Positions 33,521 through 41,314 of a DNA stretch of 41,314 nt are shown here, one piece after another. The position numbers and the translations under genes are program-made. Below the pieces are notes generated by a model that was not told where the DNA came from, searched no databases, and saw only the letters and a list, made by a program, of their open reading frames with translations. Position 1 is the first letter of the stretch. Each line of letters starts with the position of its first letter. This DNA is from JAWXVD01 sp044425705 (lineage in GTDB: Bacteria; Bacillota; Clostridia; Lachnospirales; Lachnospiraceae), in assembly GCA_044425705.1 (NCBI GenBank), contig JAWXVD010000017.1:1-41314 (forward strand), read 5' to 3'.

Positions 33521-35029
33521 GTGAAAAATAATAGTAATGAATGTCCGTTGTTACAGATGAGCGGAATCAACAAAAGTTTTCCGGGAGTTAAAGCACTTGA
33601 TAATGTACAGTTGACTGTGAAAGCAGGCACTGTACATGCCCTTATGGGTGAAAATGGAGCAGGAAAATCGACACTGATGAAGTGTCTATTTGGTATTTAT
33701 ATCGAAGACAGTGGAGAGATTTTAATAGACGGAGAAAAAGTACAGTTTTCTGATCCTAAGCAGGCTTTAGAACATGGCGTTGCCATGGTTCACCAGGAAT
33801 TGAATCAAGTAACTAAGCGTAATGTTATGGATAACTTATGGCTTGGTAGATATCCAAAAAAATTTGGAATTGTTTCGGATGTCACAATGTATCAACAAAC
33901 AAAGGAAATATTAACAGACTTAGAAATCGATATCGATCCAAGAAAAATTCTTTCTACATTAAGTGTATCGGAAAGACAGATGGTTGAAATAGCAAAAGCA
34001 GTTTCGTATAATGCTAAAATTTTAGTGTTTGACGAACCTACTTCATCTTTATCAGATAAAGAAGTAGCCCACTTATTTAAAATTATCAATAAATTACGTG
34101 ATAGAGGTGTAGGTATGATTTACATTTCTCACAAAATGGATGAAATTTTAACCATATCAGATGATGTTACAATTATGCGTGATGGTGGTTATGTGTCTAC
34201 CACACCAGCAAAAGATTTAACCATGGATGAAATCATCAGACAAATGGTAGGTCGTGAAATTACAGACAGATATCCTGCTAAAACCAATAAAGTAGGAGAT
34301 GTGTATTTAGAAGTAAAAAATCTTACTGGTTTGTATCAGCCAACAATCAAGGATGTTTCCTTTGAACTTAGAAAAGGGGAAGTGCTTGGAGTGGCAGGTT
34401 TAGTTGGTTCGAGAAGAACAGAATTACTAGAGAATATCTTTGGCTATGCAACTGTTAAAAGTGGAGAAATTTTCTTAGAAGGCAAAAAGATAGATAATAG
34501 CACAACATTAAAATCTATCAAAAATGGTTTTGCATTATTAACAGAAGAACGTCGTGTGACAGGTATTTTCCCAGTATTAAATATTGCAGAAAACGCTACA
34601 GTTTCCAACTTAAAAGAATGTAAAAAAGGTGGATTCTTAAACAGTGCGATTATCAATGAGAAAACAAAGTGGACCATTGATTCTATGCATGTTCGTACAC
34701 CGGGTCAAAAAACACCGATTAAATCACTTTCTGGTGGAAATCAACAGAAGGTTATTATCGGAAGATGGCTTCTTACAGATCCAGATGTGTTGCTGTTAGA
34801 TGAACCTACACGTGGAATTGACGTTGGGGCAAAATATGAAATTTATCAATTAATTAATGAACAAGCAACCAAAGGAAAATGTTGTATGGTAGTTTCTTCA
34901 GAAATGCCAGAGTTACTGGGTATTTGTGATAGAATTTTAGTTATGTCAAATGGTAGACTTGCAGGAATCGTTGATGCGAAAGATGTAACGCAAGAAGAAA
35001 TTATGACATTGGCTACCAAATACCAATAA
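33521..35029 (+). CDS. mglA: Sugar ABC transporter ATPase (MglA family)
   Basis: 502 residues with two ABC domains in tandem. First domain: Walker A GENGAGKST at 43-51 and Walker B ILVFDEPTSSLS. The second domain (about 256-498) has a degenerate Walker A (GLVGSRRTELLENIFG), as normal in this family, with LSGGNQQKV and LLLDEPTRGIDVG. It powers import with the permease at 35043-36143. GTG start at 33521 with AGAGGGG upstream. Confidence 0.95.
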   Translation: MKNNSNECPLLQMSGINKSFPGVKALDNVQLTVKAGTVHALMGENGAGKSTLMKCLFGIYIEDSGEILIDGEKVQFSDPKQALEHGVAMVHQELNQVTKRNVMDNLWLGRYPKKFGIVSDVTMYQQTKEILTDLEIDIDPRKILSTLSVSERQMVEIAKAVSYNAKILVFDEPTSSLSDKEVAHLFKIINKLRDRGVGMIYISHKMDEILTISDDVTIMRDGGYVSTTPAKDLTMDEIIRQMVGREITDRYPAKTNKVGDVYLEVKNLTGLYQPTIKDVSFELRKGEVLGVAGLVGSRRTELLENIFGYATVKSGEIFLEGKKIDNSTTLKSIKNGFALLTEERRVTGIFPVLNIAENATVSNLKECKKGGFLNSAIINEKTKWTIDSMHVRTPGQKTPIKSLSGGNQQKVIIGRWLLTDPDVLLLDEPTRGIDVGAKYEIYQLINEQATKGKCCMVVSSEMPELLGICDRILVMSNGRLAGIVDAKDVTQEEIMTLATKYQ

Positions 35030-35042
35030 TTAGGGGGACGAA

Positions 35043-36143
35043 ATGACAGCGATAAAAGAAAAATATAATGAATTTAATGCGCTACCAGCGCAGGAAAAAA
35101 GAAAATTAGTCAAAGAAAAAACAATAGATAATGCACTTTATATCTTAATTCTTTTGCTTATTATTGTGGTTGTTAATTACAATCCTAAATTTATCAGTTT
35201 AAGCTCAATTATTAATATTTTAACATTAAGCTCTACTAGACTTGTAATGGCACTAGGTATTTCGGGTTGCGTTATTTTACAAGGTACCGACCTTTCAGCT
35301 GGTCGTATGTTAGGATTAACAGCATGTATCTCGGCATCTATGTTGCAGGCACCTACTTATGCAGCAAAAATGTATAAAACACTTTTATGGTTACCACAGG
35401 ATGGAGCATCTGCAATTATTGGACAACTTCTTATGACTATGGTTTTAGTTATGATAGTTGGTGCAATTCTCGGTGCATTTAACGGATTGATGGTAGCGTA
35501 CTTTAAGTTACATCCATTTATTGTAACACTGGGTACTCAATTAATTATCTATGGATTATCATTACTCTATGTATCTCTTGGTTCTAATGCAGGTGCACCA
35601 ATTGGTGGACTTGATAGTAGATATACCGCATTTGTACTAGGTAATGTATTTGGGGATACTTTATTATTTGGTGTATCTATTCCAAGAGTACTTGTATACT
35701 CTATTCTTGTAGCAATTATTATGTGGGTAGTTTGGAATAAAACAGTATTCGGTAGAAATATGTTTGCGGTAGGATGTAATGAAGAAGCGGCCAAAGTTTC
35801 TGGTGTGCCAGTGTTTAAAACAATCGTTATGGTATTTGCTTTGGCAGGTTTATTATACGGTTTAACAGGTTTCTTAGAATCAGCCAGAGTTGGATCTAAT
35901 ACAGCAGCTACAGGTGATGGATATGAATTAGATGCTATTGCAGCCTGTGTAATCGGTGGTGTATCATTTACTGGTGGTGTTGGTAAAATTCGTGGTGTTA
36001 TCATGGGTGTTGTTTTATTACAAATTATCAATGCAGCACTTATTTTCTTAAGTGTACCTGGTTCTATTACATATATCGTTCGTGGTGCTATTATTCTTGT
36101 TGCATGTGCAATCGATATGAGAAAATACTTAACTAAGAAATAA
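35043..36143 (+). CDS. mglC: Sugar ABC transporter permease (MglC family)
   Basis: 366 residues, about 8-10 membrane segments, BPD_transp_2 family. A cytoplasmic N-terminal tail (1-30) precedes the first segment. Typical motifs: GCVILQGTDLSAGRMLGL, HPFIVTLGTQLIIYG, FAVGCNEEAAKVSGVPVFKT and DAIAACVIGGVSFTGGVG. ATG with AGGGGGAC upstream, 13 nt after mglA. Together the three genes make a complete importer. Confidence 0.95.
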   Translation: MTAIKEKYNEFNALPAQEKRKLVKEKTIDNALYILILLLIIVVVNYNPKFISLSSIINILTLSSTRLVMALGISGCVILQGTDLSAGRMLGLTACISASMLQAPTYAAKMYKTLLWLPQDGASAIIGQLLMTMVLVMIVGAILGAFNGLMVAYFKLHPFIVTLGTQLIIYGLSLLYVSLGSNAGAPIGGLDSRYTAFVLGNVFGDTLLFGVSIPRVLVYSILVAIIMWVVWNKTVFGRNMFAVGCNEEAAKVSGVPVFKTIVMVFALAGLLYGLTGFLESARVGSNTAATGDGYELDAIAACVIGGVSFTGGVGKIRGVIMGVVLLQIINAALIFLSVPGSITYIVRGAIILVACAIDMRKYLTKK

Positions 36144-36219
36144 GATGTAAAAAAAGAGAATGATAATTTGTTCCTTAAGGCTTTAAGTTGCTAGACTAGG
36201 AGAAGGGTATGGTATAGAT

Positions 36220-36426
36220 ATGGAAGAAAAAGTAGTAGTGTCTTCAGAAGAAAATGAAGAGGCTGTGGAAATGGAAGAAGTTCATGCAAATTTCCAAGAG
36301 GAATTGCCTCCATCTAACCATATTTATGATAAATTGAACATTCCAATTAAAGTATTAGATGGTGTGATTATCGGTGGAATTGTTGTAATTGTTGCTTCTA
36401 TACTCATTGGGGTATTTCTATATTAA
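36220..36426 (+). CDS. Small single-pass membrane protein, unknown function
   Basis: 68 residues. The first 40 are strongly acidic (Glu-rich, EEKVVVSSEENEEAVEMEE); residues 45-67 form one membrane helix ending in VFLY. No family recognised. It starts 76 nt after mglC with no terminator between, so it may be the last gene of that operon, and it is followed by the terminator at 36479-36512. The ribosome site is not ideal (GGAGAAGGG at 13 nt). Confidence 0.65.
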   Translation: MEEKVVVSSEENEEAVEMEEVHANFQEELPPSNHIYDKLNIPIKVLDGVIIGGIVVIVASILIGVFLY

Positions 36427-36478
36427 TATTAAAGAATGCGTATGACTGAGGTTACAAGTCGCATGCGAGTGGTAACAT

Positions 36479-36512
36479 GACCTAGAGATGAAATTCATTT
36501 CTAGGTCTTTGT
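36479..36512 (+). terminator. Terminator after the mgl operon
   Basis: GACCTAGAGATG (36479-36490) pairs with CATTTCTAGGTC (36496-36507), followed by TTTGTTT. Confidence 0.8.
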
Positions 36513-36566
36513 TTCGTTGTAGGGTAAGAGGTTCTGTGATAAAATAAAATCCATAAAGGACATGTA

Positions 36567-36660
36567 AGTTGAAAAATAGTATTTTTCAACTGGCAATTCG
36601 TTTCTTGACTTGCAAGTTTTTCAAAAAGAAAGGGTTACAAGTGTCAGACTGAGAGAAAGT
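36567..36660 (+). repeat. Double-hairpin element 2, before the CCA-adding enzyme
   Basis: Stem 1: AGTTGAAAAAT (36567-36577), loop AGT, ATTTTTCAACT (36581-36591). Stem 2: CTGGCA (36590-36595) with TGTCAG (36642-36647), enclosing TTTCTT/AAGAAA and an inner CTTG hairpin. It ends in ACTGAGAGAAAG just before the start codon region. Shares layout with 32192-32257. Confidence 0.55.
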
Positions 36661-36672
36661 GATGGGTACGGA

Positions 36673-38007
36673 ATGGAAATGACGACAATAAATTTACCAG
36701 ATAAAGTAAAACGTATTATAGATATACTGGAAGAAGCGGGCTACCAAGCATATGCGGTAGGAGGATGCGTGAGAGACTCTATTTTAGGGCGTTTGCCGGA
36801 TGATTGGGATATCACTACCTCTGCTACGCCAGAACAAGTGAAAAAGCACTTTAAAAAGACCATAGACACAGGGATTCAGCATGGCACGGTAACGGTTATG
36901 ATACAAGGGGAAGGGTTTGAGGTGACAACATATCGGATTGATGGTGAATATGAAGATAGTAGACATCCAAAAGAAGTATTATTTACACCGTGTTTGGAAG
37001 AAGACTTGAAAAGAAGAGATTTTACCATTAACGCCATGGCTTATAATGGTAAGGAAATTGTGGACTTGTTTGGAGGAGTAGAGGATTTAGAAAACGGAAG
37101 CATTCGTTGTGTGGGTAATCCCATAGAACGATTTGGAGAAGATGCACTTCGCATCATGCGTGGGATTCGTTTTTCTGCACAATTAGGATATGAAATAGAA
37201 GAAGAAACAAAAAGGGCAATTTCCCTATTGTCACCTACACTGGAACATATATCGGCAGAACGAATCCAAGTAGAACTAGTAAAATTAGTTACATCACCAA
37301 ATCCAGATTATCTACGTCATGCCTTTCAAATGGGGATTACTAAAGTGGTCTTAGCTGAATTAGATAGCATGATGGACATGCCACAGAATCATCCTCACCA
37401 CTGTTACAGTGTAGGAAATCATGCACTAGAAGCCATGAAGCATGTAGAAGCGGACAAAGTATTACGGTTAGCTATGCTATTTCATGATGTAGGAAAAATA
37501 GAAACACATACAACCGATAGAGAGGGAATTGATCATTTTTATGGGCACGCCAGAAAAAGTGAGATGATTGTAAAATCCATTCTCAAGAGACTTCGATTTG
37601 ATAATGATACCACTGCAAAAGTCTCTAAATTAGCATTATATCATGATATGAAAATTCCATTAGAAGAAGTGGCAATGCGTAAGGCAATTCGTAAGGTAGG
37701 GGAAGATATTATGCCTTATCTATGGAAGGTAAAAAGAGCTGATATCTTAGCTCAAAGTGAATATAAAAGAGCAGAAAAATTAGAGGAATTGATTGTTTTA
37801 GAAAAATTATATGAGGAAATTATCAATAGAAAAGATCCTGTGTCCTTAAAAGAATTAGCTGTGACAGGAAAAGATTTGATGGATATGGGAATTCCACATG
37901 GAAAACAAATAGGAGAAATTTTAACATATTTATTGGAATTAGTATTGGAAGAACCGAAACGAAATACAAAAGAATATCTTTTGCAAAAAGTTAAAGAAAA
38001 AGTATAA
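36673..38007 (+). CDS. cca: CCA-adding tRNA nucleotidyltransferase with HD domain
   Basis: 444 residues from the ATG at 36673 (ATG 36679 possible; the frame is open back to 36610, but that stretch lies in the hairpin element). It adds or repairs the CCA end of tRNA. Class II nucleotidyltransferase head: AVGGCVRDSILG (27-39) with catalytic Asp44 and Asp46 (DDWDITTS), and RRDFTINAMAY; then RIMRGIRFSAQLGYEI. The C-terminal HD phosphohydrolase domain shows HCYSVGNHALEAMKHV and LAMLFHDVGKIETH. The fold and length are normal for Firmicutes that carry the HD domain. Confidence 0.95.
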   Translation: MEMTTINLPDKVKRIIDILEEAGYQAYAVGGCVRDSILGRLPDDWDITTSATPEQVKKHFKKTIDTGIQHGTVTVMIQGEGFEVTTYRIDGEYEDSRHPKEVLFTPCLEEDLKRRDFTINAMAYNGKEIVDLFGGVEDLENGSIRCVGNPIERFGEDALRIMRGIRFSAQLGYEIEEETKRAISLLSPTLEHISAERIQVELVKLVTSPNPDYLRHAFQMGITKVVLAELDSMMDMPQNHPHHCYSVGNHALEAMKHVEADKVLRLAMLFHDVGKIETHTTDREGIDHFYGHARKSEMIVKSILKRLRFDNDTTAKVSKLALYHDMKIPLEEVAMRKAIRKVGEDIMPYLWKVKRADILAQSEYKRAEKLEELIVLEKLYEEIINRKDPVSLKELAVTGKDLMDMGIPHGKQIGEILTYLLELVLEEPKRNTKEYLLQKVKEKV

Positions 38008-38169
38008 GTACAAGTATAAGTACAAGTATCCCATCATGGGAAGAAGATTTTGAACATACATTTCATAAAGAAGAGCCATTCATTATAAAAAAGCATACTT
38101 TCACAAATACATTCATAAGATAAGTTATAAACCTAAATTTTATATAGGGTGATGACGAATATGAGGGCG

Positions 38170-38209
38170 GTAGATTGAAAAAATAAAATTTTCAATCTAC
38201 TGGGAGAAA
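38170..38209 (+). repeat. Hairpin element 3, before the CotS-like gene
   Basis: A perfect 12-bp stem, GTAGATTGAAAA (38170-38181) and TTTTCAATCTAC (38189-38200), then TGGGAGAAAGGGATGG. The tail matches ACTGAGAGAAAGTGATGG of element 2, so the conserved part may carry the ribosome site. Confidence 0.55.
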
Positions 38210-38224
38210 GGGATGGTTTTCAAA

Positions 38225-39205
38225 ATGAATGATAGAGCAGTAAATTTGTTAGCAAATTATGATATAGAGGTAATTCGTGTATGGAAGGGGCGTAGTGCTA
38301 TTCTATGTGAAACATCACAAGGGATCAAGATTTTAAAAGAATATAGCGGCTTGGAAACAAGACTAGAAGTACAGAATACATTGTTAAATCAGATCAAAGA
38401 AAATGGATATCCATTGGTGGAAGATATTGTACGCAATAAAGAGGGAAGCTTGATTTCAAAAGATATGGATCAGGTCTCCTATGTATTAAAAACTTATTTC
38501 ACAGGTAAGGAATGTAATATAAAGGAAGTCGCAGAATGTAAAATGGGTGTTCGAAGTCTAGCGAAATTACATTGTGCTATGGAACTGCCAGAAATTACAC
38601 AAAATACGGATATACCAGTATTTACCATTCATAATGAGTTTGAAAAAAGGAATAAAGAATTAAAAAAAGTAAATAAATACATAAAGGAAAAAGGAAAAAA
38701 AACTGAGTTTGAAAGGTATTTACAGCAAAATATTAATTATTTTATAGAAAAAGCATTGCAGATTACAGAACAAGTATCTAGAGACGATACTGTAGATAGT
38801 ATAGAACAGTTGAGAAAAAAGGGATTTATTTGTCATGGAGATTATCAGCATCATAATTTGATAATGGAAAAGAAAGAAGTAGAAATTATTAATTTTGAAA
38901 AATTTGCAATAGATAATCAAGTTCGTGACTTGTATCAATTCATGAGAAAAATATTAGAAAAAAATAATTGGAACATTTATATTGGATTAGAAATATTGGA
39001 AGCATACCAGTATGAACAAAGTTTAACAATTGAAGATAAAAGAATGTTGTATTATCGTTTTGCATATCCAGAAAAATTTTGGAAGATTGTTAATTTTTAC
39101 TTTAATTCAGGAAAATCTTTTATTTCCATGAAAAATTTAGAAAAACTCGAAAAGTTGTTAAAACAAGACCAACTGAGAGAAGAATTTTTGAAAAAAATTC
39201 AATAG
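38225..39205 (+). CDS. CotS-like spore coat kinase-fold protein
   Basis: 326 residues from the ATG at 38225 (GGGATGG 7 nt upstream, MNDRAVNLL start typical of the family); ATG 38213 is a possible alternative. Aminoglycoside-phosphotransferase-like kinase fold: nucleotide-side strand VWKGRSAILCETSQGIKILKEY and catalytic-loop region FICHGDYQHHNLIM. The usual metal-binding Asp motif is altered (INFEKFAID), so activity is uncertain. CotS proteins are spore coat components in Bacillus. The gene lies just before the hup-divIC sporulation/division block. Confidence 0.82.
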   Translation: MNDRAVNLLANYDIEVIRVWKGRSAILCETSQGIKILKEYSGLETRLEVQNTLLNQIKENGYPLVEDIVRNKEGSLISKDMDQVSYVLKTYFTGKECNIKEVAECKMGVRSLAKLHCAMELPEITQNTDIPVFTIHNEFEKRNKELKKVNKYIKEKGKKTEFERYLQQNINYFIEKALQITEQVSRDDTVDSIEQLRKKGFICHGDYQHHNLIMEKKEVEIINFEKFAIDNQVRDLYQFMRKILEKNNWNIYIGLEILEAYQYEQSLTIEDKRMLYYRFAYPEKFWKIVNFYFNSGKSFISMKNLEKLEKLLKQDQLREEFLKKIQ

Positions 39206-39230
39206 TGTCTGTAAAAATGTATGGAATACC

Positions 39231-39259
39231 TTGACAAAACGGTGAAAAACGACTATAAA
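39231..39259 (+). promoter_or_regulatory. Promoter of the HU gene
   Basis: Consensus TTGACA (39231-39236), 17-nt spacer, TATAAA (39254-39259). The strongest promoter sequence in the window, as expected for an abundant protein. Confidence 0.8.
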
Positions 39260-39330
39260 TTAATATAGACGTTTTTTCCGAACGTACTATGAACAATAAA
39301 AGTATACTCAGGTTAGAGGAGGAGTTCACG

Positions 39331-39606
39331 ATGAACAAAACAGAATTAATCACAGCTATGGCTGATCAAGCAGGATTATCAAAAAAAGATGCAGAGGCAG
39401 CATTAAAAGCATTTACAGATGTTGTAACAGCAGAATTAAAAGCAGATGGTAAAGTACAATTAGTAGGATTTGGTACTTTCGAAGTTTCTAATAGAGCAGC
39501 TAGAGAAGGAAGAAATCCTCAAAGCGGCGAAGTTATGAATATTCCAGCTTCAAAAGCACCTAAGTTCAAAGCAGGTAAAGCTTTGAAAGATGTACTTAAT
39601 GCGTAA
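39331..39606 (+). CDS. hup: DNA-binding protein HU
   Basis: 91 residues from the ATG at 39331, which has GAGGAGG 7 nt upstream; an in-frame ATG at 39289 is rejected. Start MNKTELITAMADQAGLSKKDAEAAL and the arm region GFGTFEVSNRAAREGRNPQSGE are diagnostic. It bends and compacts DNA as a dimer. It has its own terminator at 39632-39668, so it is expressed apart from the following genes. Confidence 0.97.
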   Translation: MNKTELITAMADQAGLSKKDAEAALKAFTDVVTAELKADGKVQLVGFGTFEVSNRAAREGRNPQSGEVMNIPASKAPKFKAGKALKDVLNA

Positions 39607-39631
39607 GTATAAAGTCTAATGAGAAGAGTAG

Positions 39632-39668
39632 AACAGGTGAGTGCTAGTGATGGCGTTCACCTGTTTTT
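39632..39668 (+). terminator. Terminator after hup
   Basis: AACAGGTGA (39632-39640) pairs with TTCACCTGTT (39656-39665), followed by a T-run. Confidence 0.85.
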
Positions 39669-39701
39669 GTTTTAAGGTTGAGAAAAGGAATAGGTAAGAT
39701 C

Positions 39702-39941
39702 ATGAGATTGGATAAATATTTAAAAGTATCACGTTTAATCAAAAGAAGAACAGTGGCAAATGAAGCTTGTGATGCTGGACGTGTGTTGATTAATGACAAA
39801 CCAGCAAAAGCATCTACTGCGGTAAAACAAGGAGATATCATCGCCATACAATTTGGAAATAAAGAAGTGAAAGTAGAAGTATTAGATATTCAAGAGACCG
39901 TAAAAAAGGAAGAAGCGAAAGAGTTGTTTAAGTATCTGTAA
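39702..39941 (+). CDS. rqcP: S4-domain RNA-binding protein RqcP (YabO)
   Basis: 79 residues from the ATG at 39702 (AGGT upstream); the frame opens at a TTG at 39678. It is essentially one S4 domain: MRLDKYLKVSRLIKRRTVANEACDAGRVLINDKPAKAST. In B. subtilis YabO/RqcP binds the 50S subunit and supports alanine tailing in ribosome quality control. The order hup-yabO-yabP-yabQ-divIC is conserved in Clostridia, which supports the call. Confidence 0.9.
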   Translation: MRLDKYLKVSRLIKRRTVANEACDAGRVLINDKPAKASTAVKQGDIIAIQFGNKEVKVEVLDIQETVKKEEAKELFKYL

Positions 39942-40057
39942 AAGAGGAACAAAATAGTAGAAATAATAATGAAGCGGCAGGAGAAGAGAGCGAATAGGCA
40001 TATTTTAAAATATTTTTTCATAAGATGTATAGAAATGTGTGATAAAGGAGAAATCCG

Positions 40058-40348
40058 ATGGAAGAGTTAAATGGATTGAAACAAAAACCTCACAAAATTA
40101 TATTATCTTCGAGAAAATCTTGTGGTATTTCGGGTGTGACAGATGTCTTATCATTTGATGTGAGTGAAATTCTATTAGAAACAGAACAAGGCATGTTGAT
40201 GATTCGAGGAAATGATATGCATGTGAATCGCTTAACATTAGATAAAGGTGAAGTGGATATTGATGGAAAGATAGATAGTCTAACATATTCGGAAATTAAC
40301 AGTTTTGTGGCAAAAGGAGAAACGCTATTTACAAAATTATTTAAATAA
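40058..40348 (+). CDS. yabP: Sporulation protein YabP
   Basis: 96 residues, ATG with AAAGGAG upstream. Pattern of the YabP/YqfC family: HKIILSSRKSCGISGVTDVLSFDVSEILLETEQGMLMIRGNDMHVNRLTLDKGEVDIDGKIDSL. It acts in the mother cell during spore cortex formation together with YabQ, encoded 22 nt downstream. Confidence 0.93.
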   Translation: MEELNGLKQKPHKIILSSRKSCGISGVTDVLSFDVSEILLETEQGMLMIRGNDMHVNRLTLDKGEVDIDGKIDSLTYSEINSFVAKGETLFTKLFK

Positions 40349-40370
40349 AAAAGTAATAGGATGATATTGA

Positions 40371-40880
40371 GTGGAAAATGGAATTAGTATCTTTATTACA
40401 GAAGAAATTAATTTTTTTATTACTTCAATGTGGTTAGGAGTTGGCATTGCTGTTGTATATGATAGCTTACGAGTTTTTAGAAAAGAAATCCCACATCATG
40501 TTTTTTTCATAACCGTAGAAGATTTATTGTTTTGGATTATAACAGGCATTTCTATATTTTGTCTTCAATACTATGAAAATAATGGTTCCTTTCGATTCTT
40601 TTCTATCATAGCAGTATGGGTAGGTATGTGTGTTTACTACAAGACAATAAGTGCGATATATTCTAAGTGTATTTCTTTTTTCTTAGGTGGAGTAGTGAAG
40701 GTAATTAGCGTACTTTTAAAATGTTTCCACAAAATAAGATGTGGCTTTATCAAAAAAGGACAATGTGTTCTTCATCCAATTAGAAAAAATATAAAACTTT
40801 TTTTGAAAATTACAAAAAATAGATTGACGGGATGTAAGAAAGTTATTACAGTTACATTAGGGGGATGTATCAAGAAATGA
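40371..40880 (+). CDS. yabQ: Spore cortex protein YabQ
   Basis: 169 residues starting at GTG 40371 (AGGATG about 10 nt upstream). Several membrane segments: about 13-33, 48-66 and 70-88, plus a further hydrophobic stretch near 98-115. Signature region IAVVYDSLRVFRKEIPHHVFFITVEDLLFWI. The tail is basic and soluble. YabQ is needed for cortex synthesis in Bacillus. Confidence 0.92.
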   Translation: MENGISIFITEEINFFITSMWLGVGIAVVYDSLRVFRKEIPHHVFFITVEDLLFWIITGISIFCLQYYENNGSFRFFSIIAVWVGMCVYYKTISAIYSKCISFFLGGVVKVISVLLKCFHKIRCGFIKKGQCVLHPIRKNIKLFLKITKNRLTGCKKVITVTLGGCIKK

Positions 40881-40959
40881 GGATATGTATCTTCCTAGGA
40901 TGCAGAATGAGTTGGCTATGATTAGTTAAAGAATCAAGAGGAAAGGTTGTGGCACGTAT

Positions 40960-41262
40960 ATGAGGAGACGTCATACTCGTAAAAAAAATAATAATAAAGC
41001 CAGTATGGGATTGGTTTTACTTGTTTTGTTTATGATATGGGTAGTGGTTGGATACAATAGTATTTTGTTAAATGAGACAAAACAAGCGTATGAAAAGCAA
41101 GAAGAGGATTTATTGCTTCAATTAGAAGAGGAAAATGCCAGAACATTAGAGATCGAGGAATATGAGAAGTACACACAGACTATGAAGTTTGTGGAAGAAG
41201 TTGCCAAAGACAAACTAGGTTTGGTATATGATGGTGAGATTATTTTCAAAGAAGCACAATGA
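40960..41262 (+). CDS. divIC: Septum formation initiator DivIC/FtsB
   Basis: 100 residues. Basic cytoplasmic head (1-14), one membrane helix (about 16-35), then a coiled coil (NETKQAYEKQEEDLLLQLEEENARTLEIEEYEKY), and the family end VEEVAKDKLGLVYDGEIIFKE. It works with FtsL and DivIB in the division complex. Weak ribosome site. It ends in the terminator at 41263-41298. Confidence 0.93.
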   Translation: MRRRHTRKKNNNKASMGLVLLVLFMIWVVVGYNSILLNETKQAYEKQEEDLLLQLEEENARTLEIEEYEKYTQTMKFVEEVAKDKLGLVYDGEIIFKEAQ

Positions 41263-41298
41263 TGCATCGATTTAGGAATACTAAACGGTGCATTTTTT
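41263..41298 (+). terminator. Terminator after divIC
   Basis: TGCATCGATTTAG (41263-41275) pairs with CTAAACGGTGCA (41281-41292), followed by TTTTTT. Confidence 0.88.
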
Positions 41299-41314
41299 GT
41301 CTAAAAATTTTTTC

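Noticed and set aside
38213..38224. ATG 38213 as start of the CotS-like gene
   Set aside because: It directly abuts the GGG of the ribosome site; ATG 38225 has proper spacing and the family-typical MNDRAV start. Kept only as an alternative.

Overview
The window looks like chromosome from a low-GC, anaerobic, endospore-forming Clostridium relative, most likely a Lachnospiraceae-type gut bacterium. That is inference from several signs: strong AGGAGG ribosome sites, a T-box leader, spore genes (a YtvI-like protein, SpmB, a CotS-like protein, YabP, YabQ), the order hup-rqcP-yabP-yabQ-divIC, a zinc-ribbon type ProS, and Cys-type sulfatases. No rRNA, tRNA, CRISPR array, transposase or prophage was seen.

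Layout. 1-985: no ordinary genes. It holds two 28-codon hydrophobic peptides resembling type I toxins on the minus strand, two convergent small-RNA candidates, and two near-identical 118-nt toxin leaders; the first leader belongs to a gene off the left edge. 986-5180: two bactofilins around an M15 peptidase, a pseudouridine synthase and a YtvI-like protein. 5250-8597: proline T-box, proS, ackA. 8598-12472: a repeat-rich spacer, a LytTR regulator with a degenerate receiver overlapping nfo, an S66 peptidase, and spmB without spmA.

12538-27775 is the most interesting block. A binding protein (minus strand) and two permeases (plus strand) diverge from a region where an identical 20-bp operator overlaps both promoters. 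Then come a GntR/FCD regulator, a GH127 hydrolase, an enolase-superfamily enzyme, two cytoplasmic sulfatases, a MATE transporter, a KDPG-type aldolase, a KDG-type kinase and an aldehyde dehydrogenase. This matches uptake and intracellular breakdown of a sulfated oligosaccharide. The best fit is 3,6-anhydro-D-galactose from carrageenan: GH127 releases the sugar, the aldehyde dehydrogenase oxidises it, the enolase-type enzyme acts as cycloisomerase, and kinase plus aldolase give pyruvate and glyceraldehyde-3-phosphate. No lactonase is present and none would be needed. The substrate is inferred, not proven.

27885-36143: a three-component sensor (YesN-like regulator, YesM/LytS-like kinase, membrane-anchored sugar-binding protein) followed by an MglBAC-type galactose/glucose importer, arranged like XylFII-LytS-YesN next to XylFGH. 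36220-41298: a small membrane protein, CCA-adding enzyme, CotS-like protein, then hup, rqcP, yabP, yabQ and divIC.

Three families of small palindromic repeats are interspersed: a ~75-bp double hairpin (three copies, 2.6-8.9 kb), a 34-bp direct repeat (two copies near 9 kb), and a hairpin element next to gene starts or ends (32.2, 36.6 and 38.2 kb).
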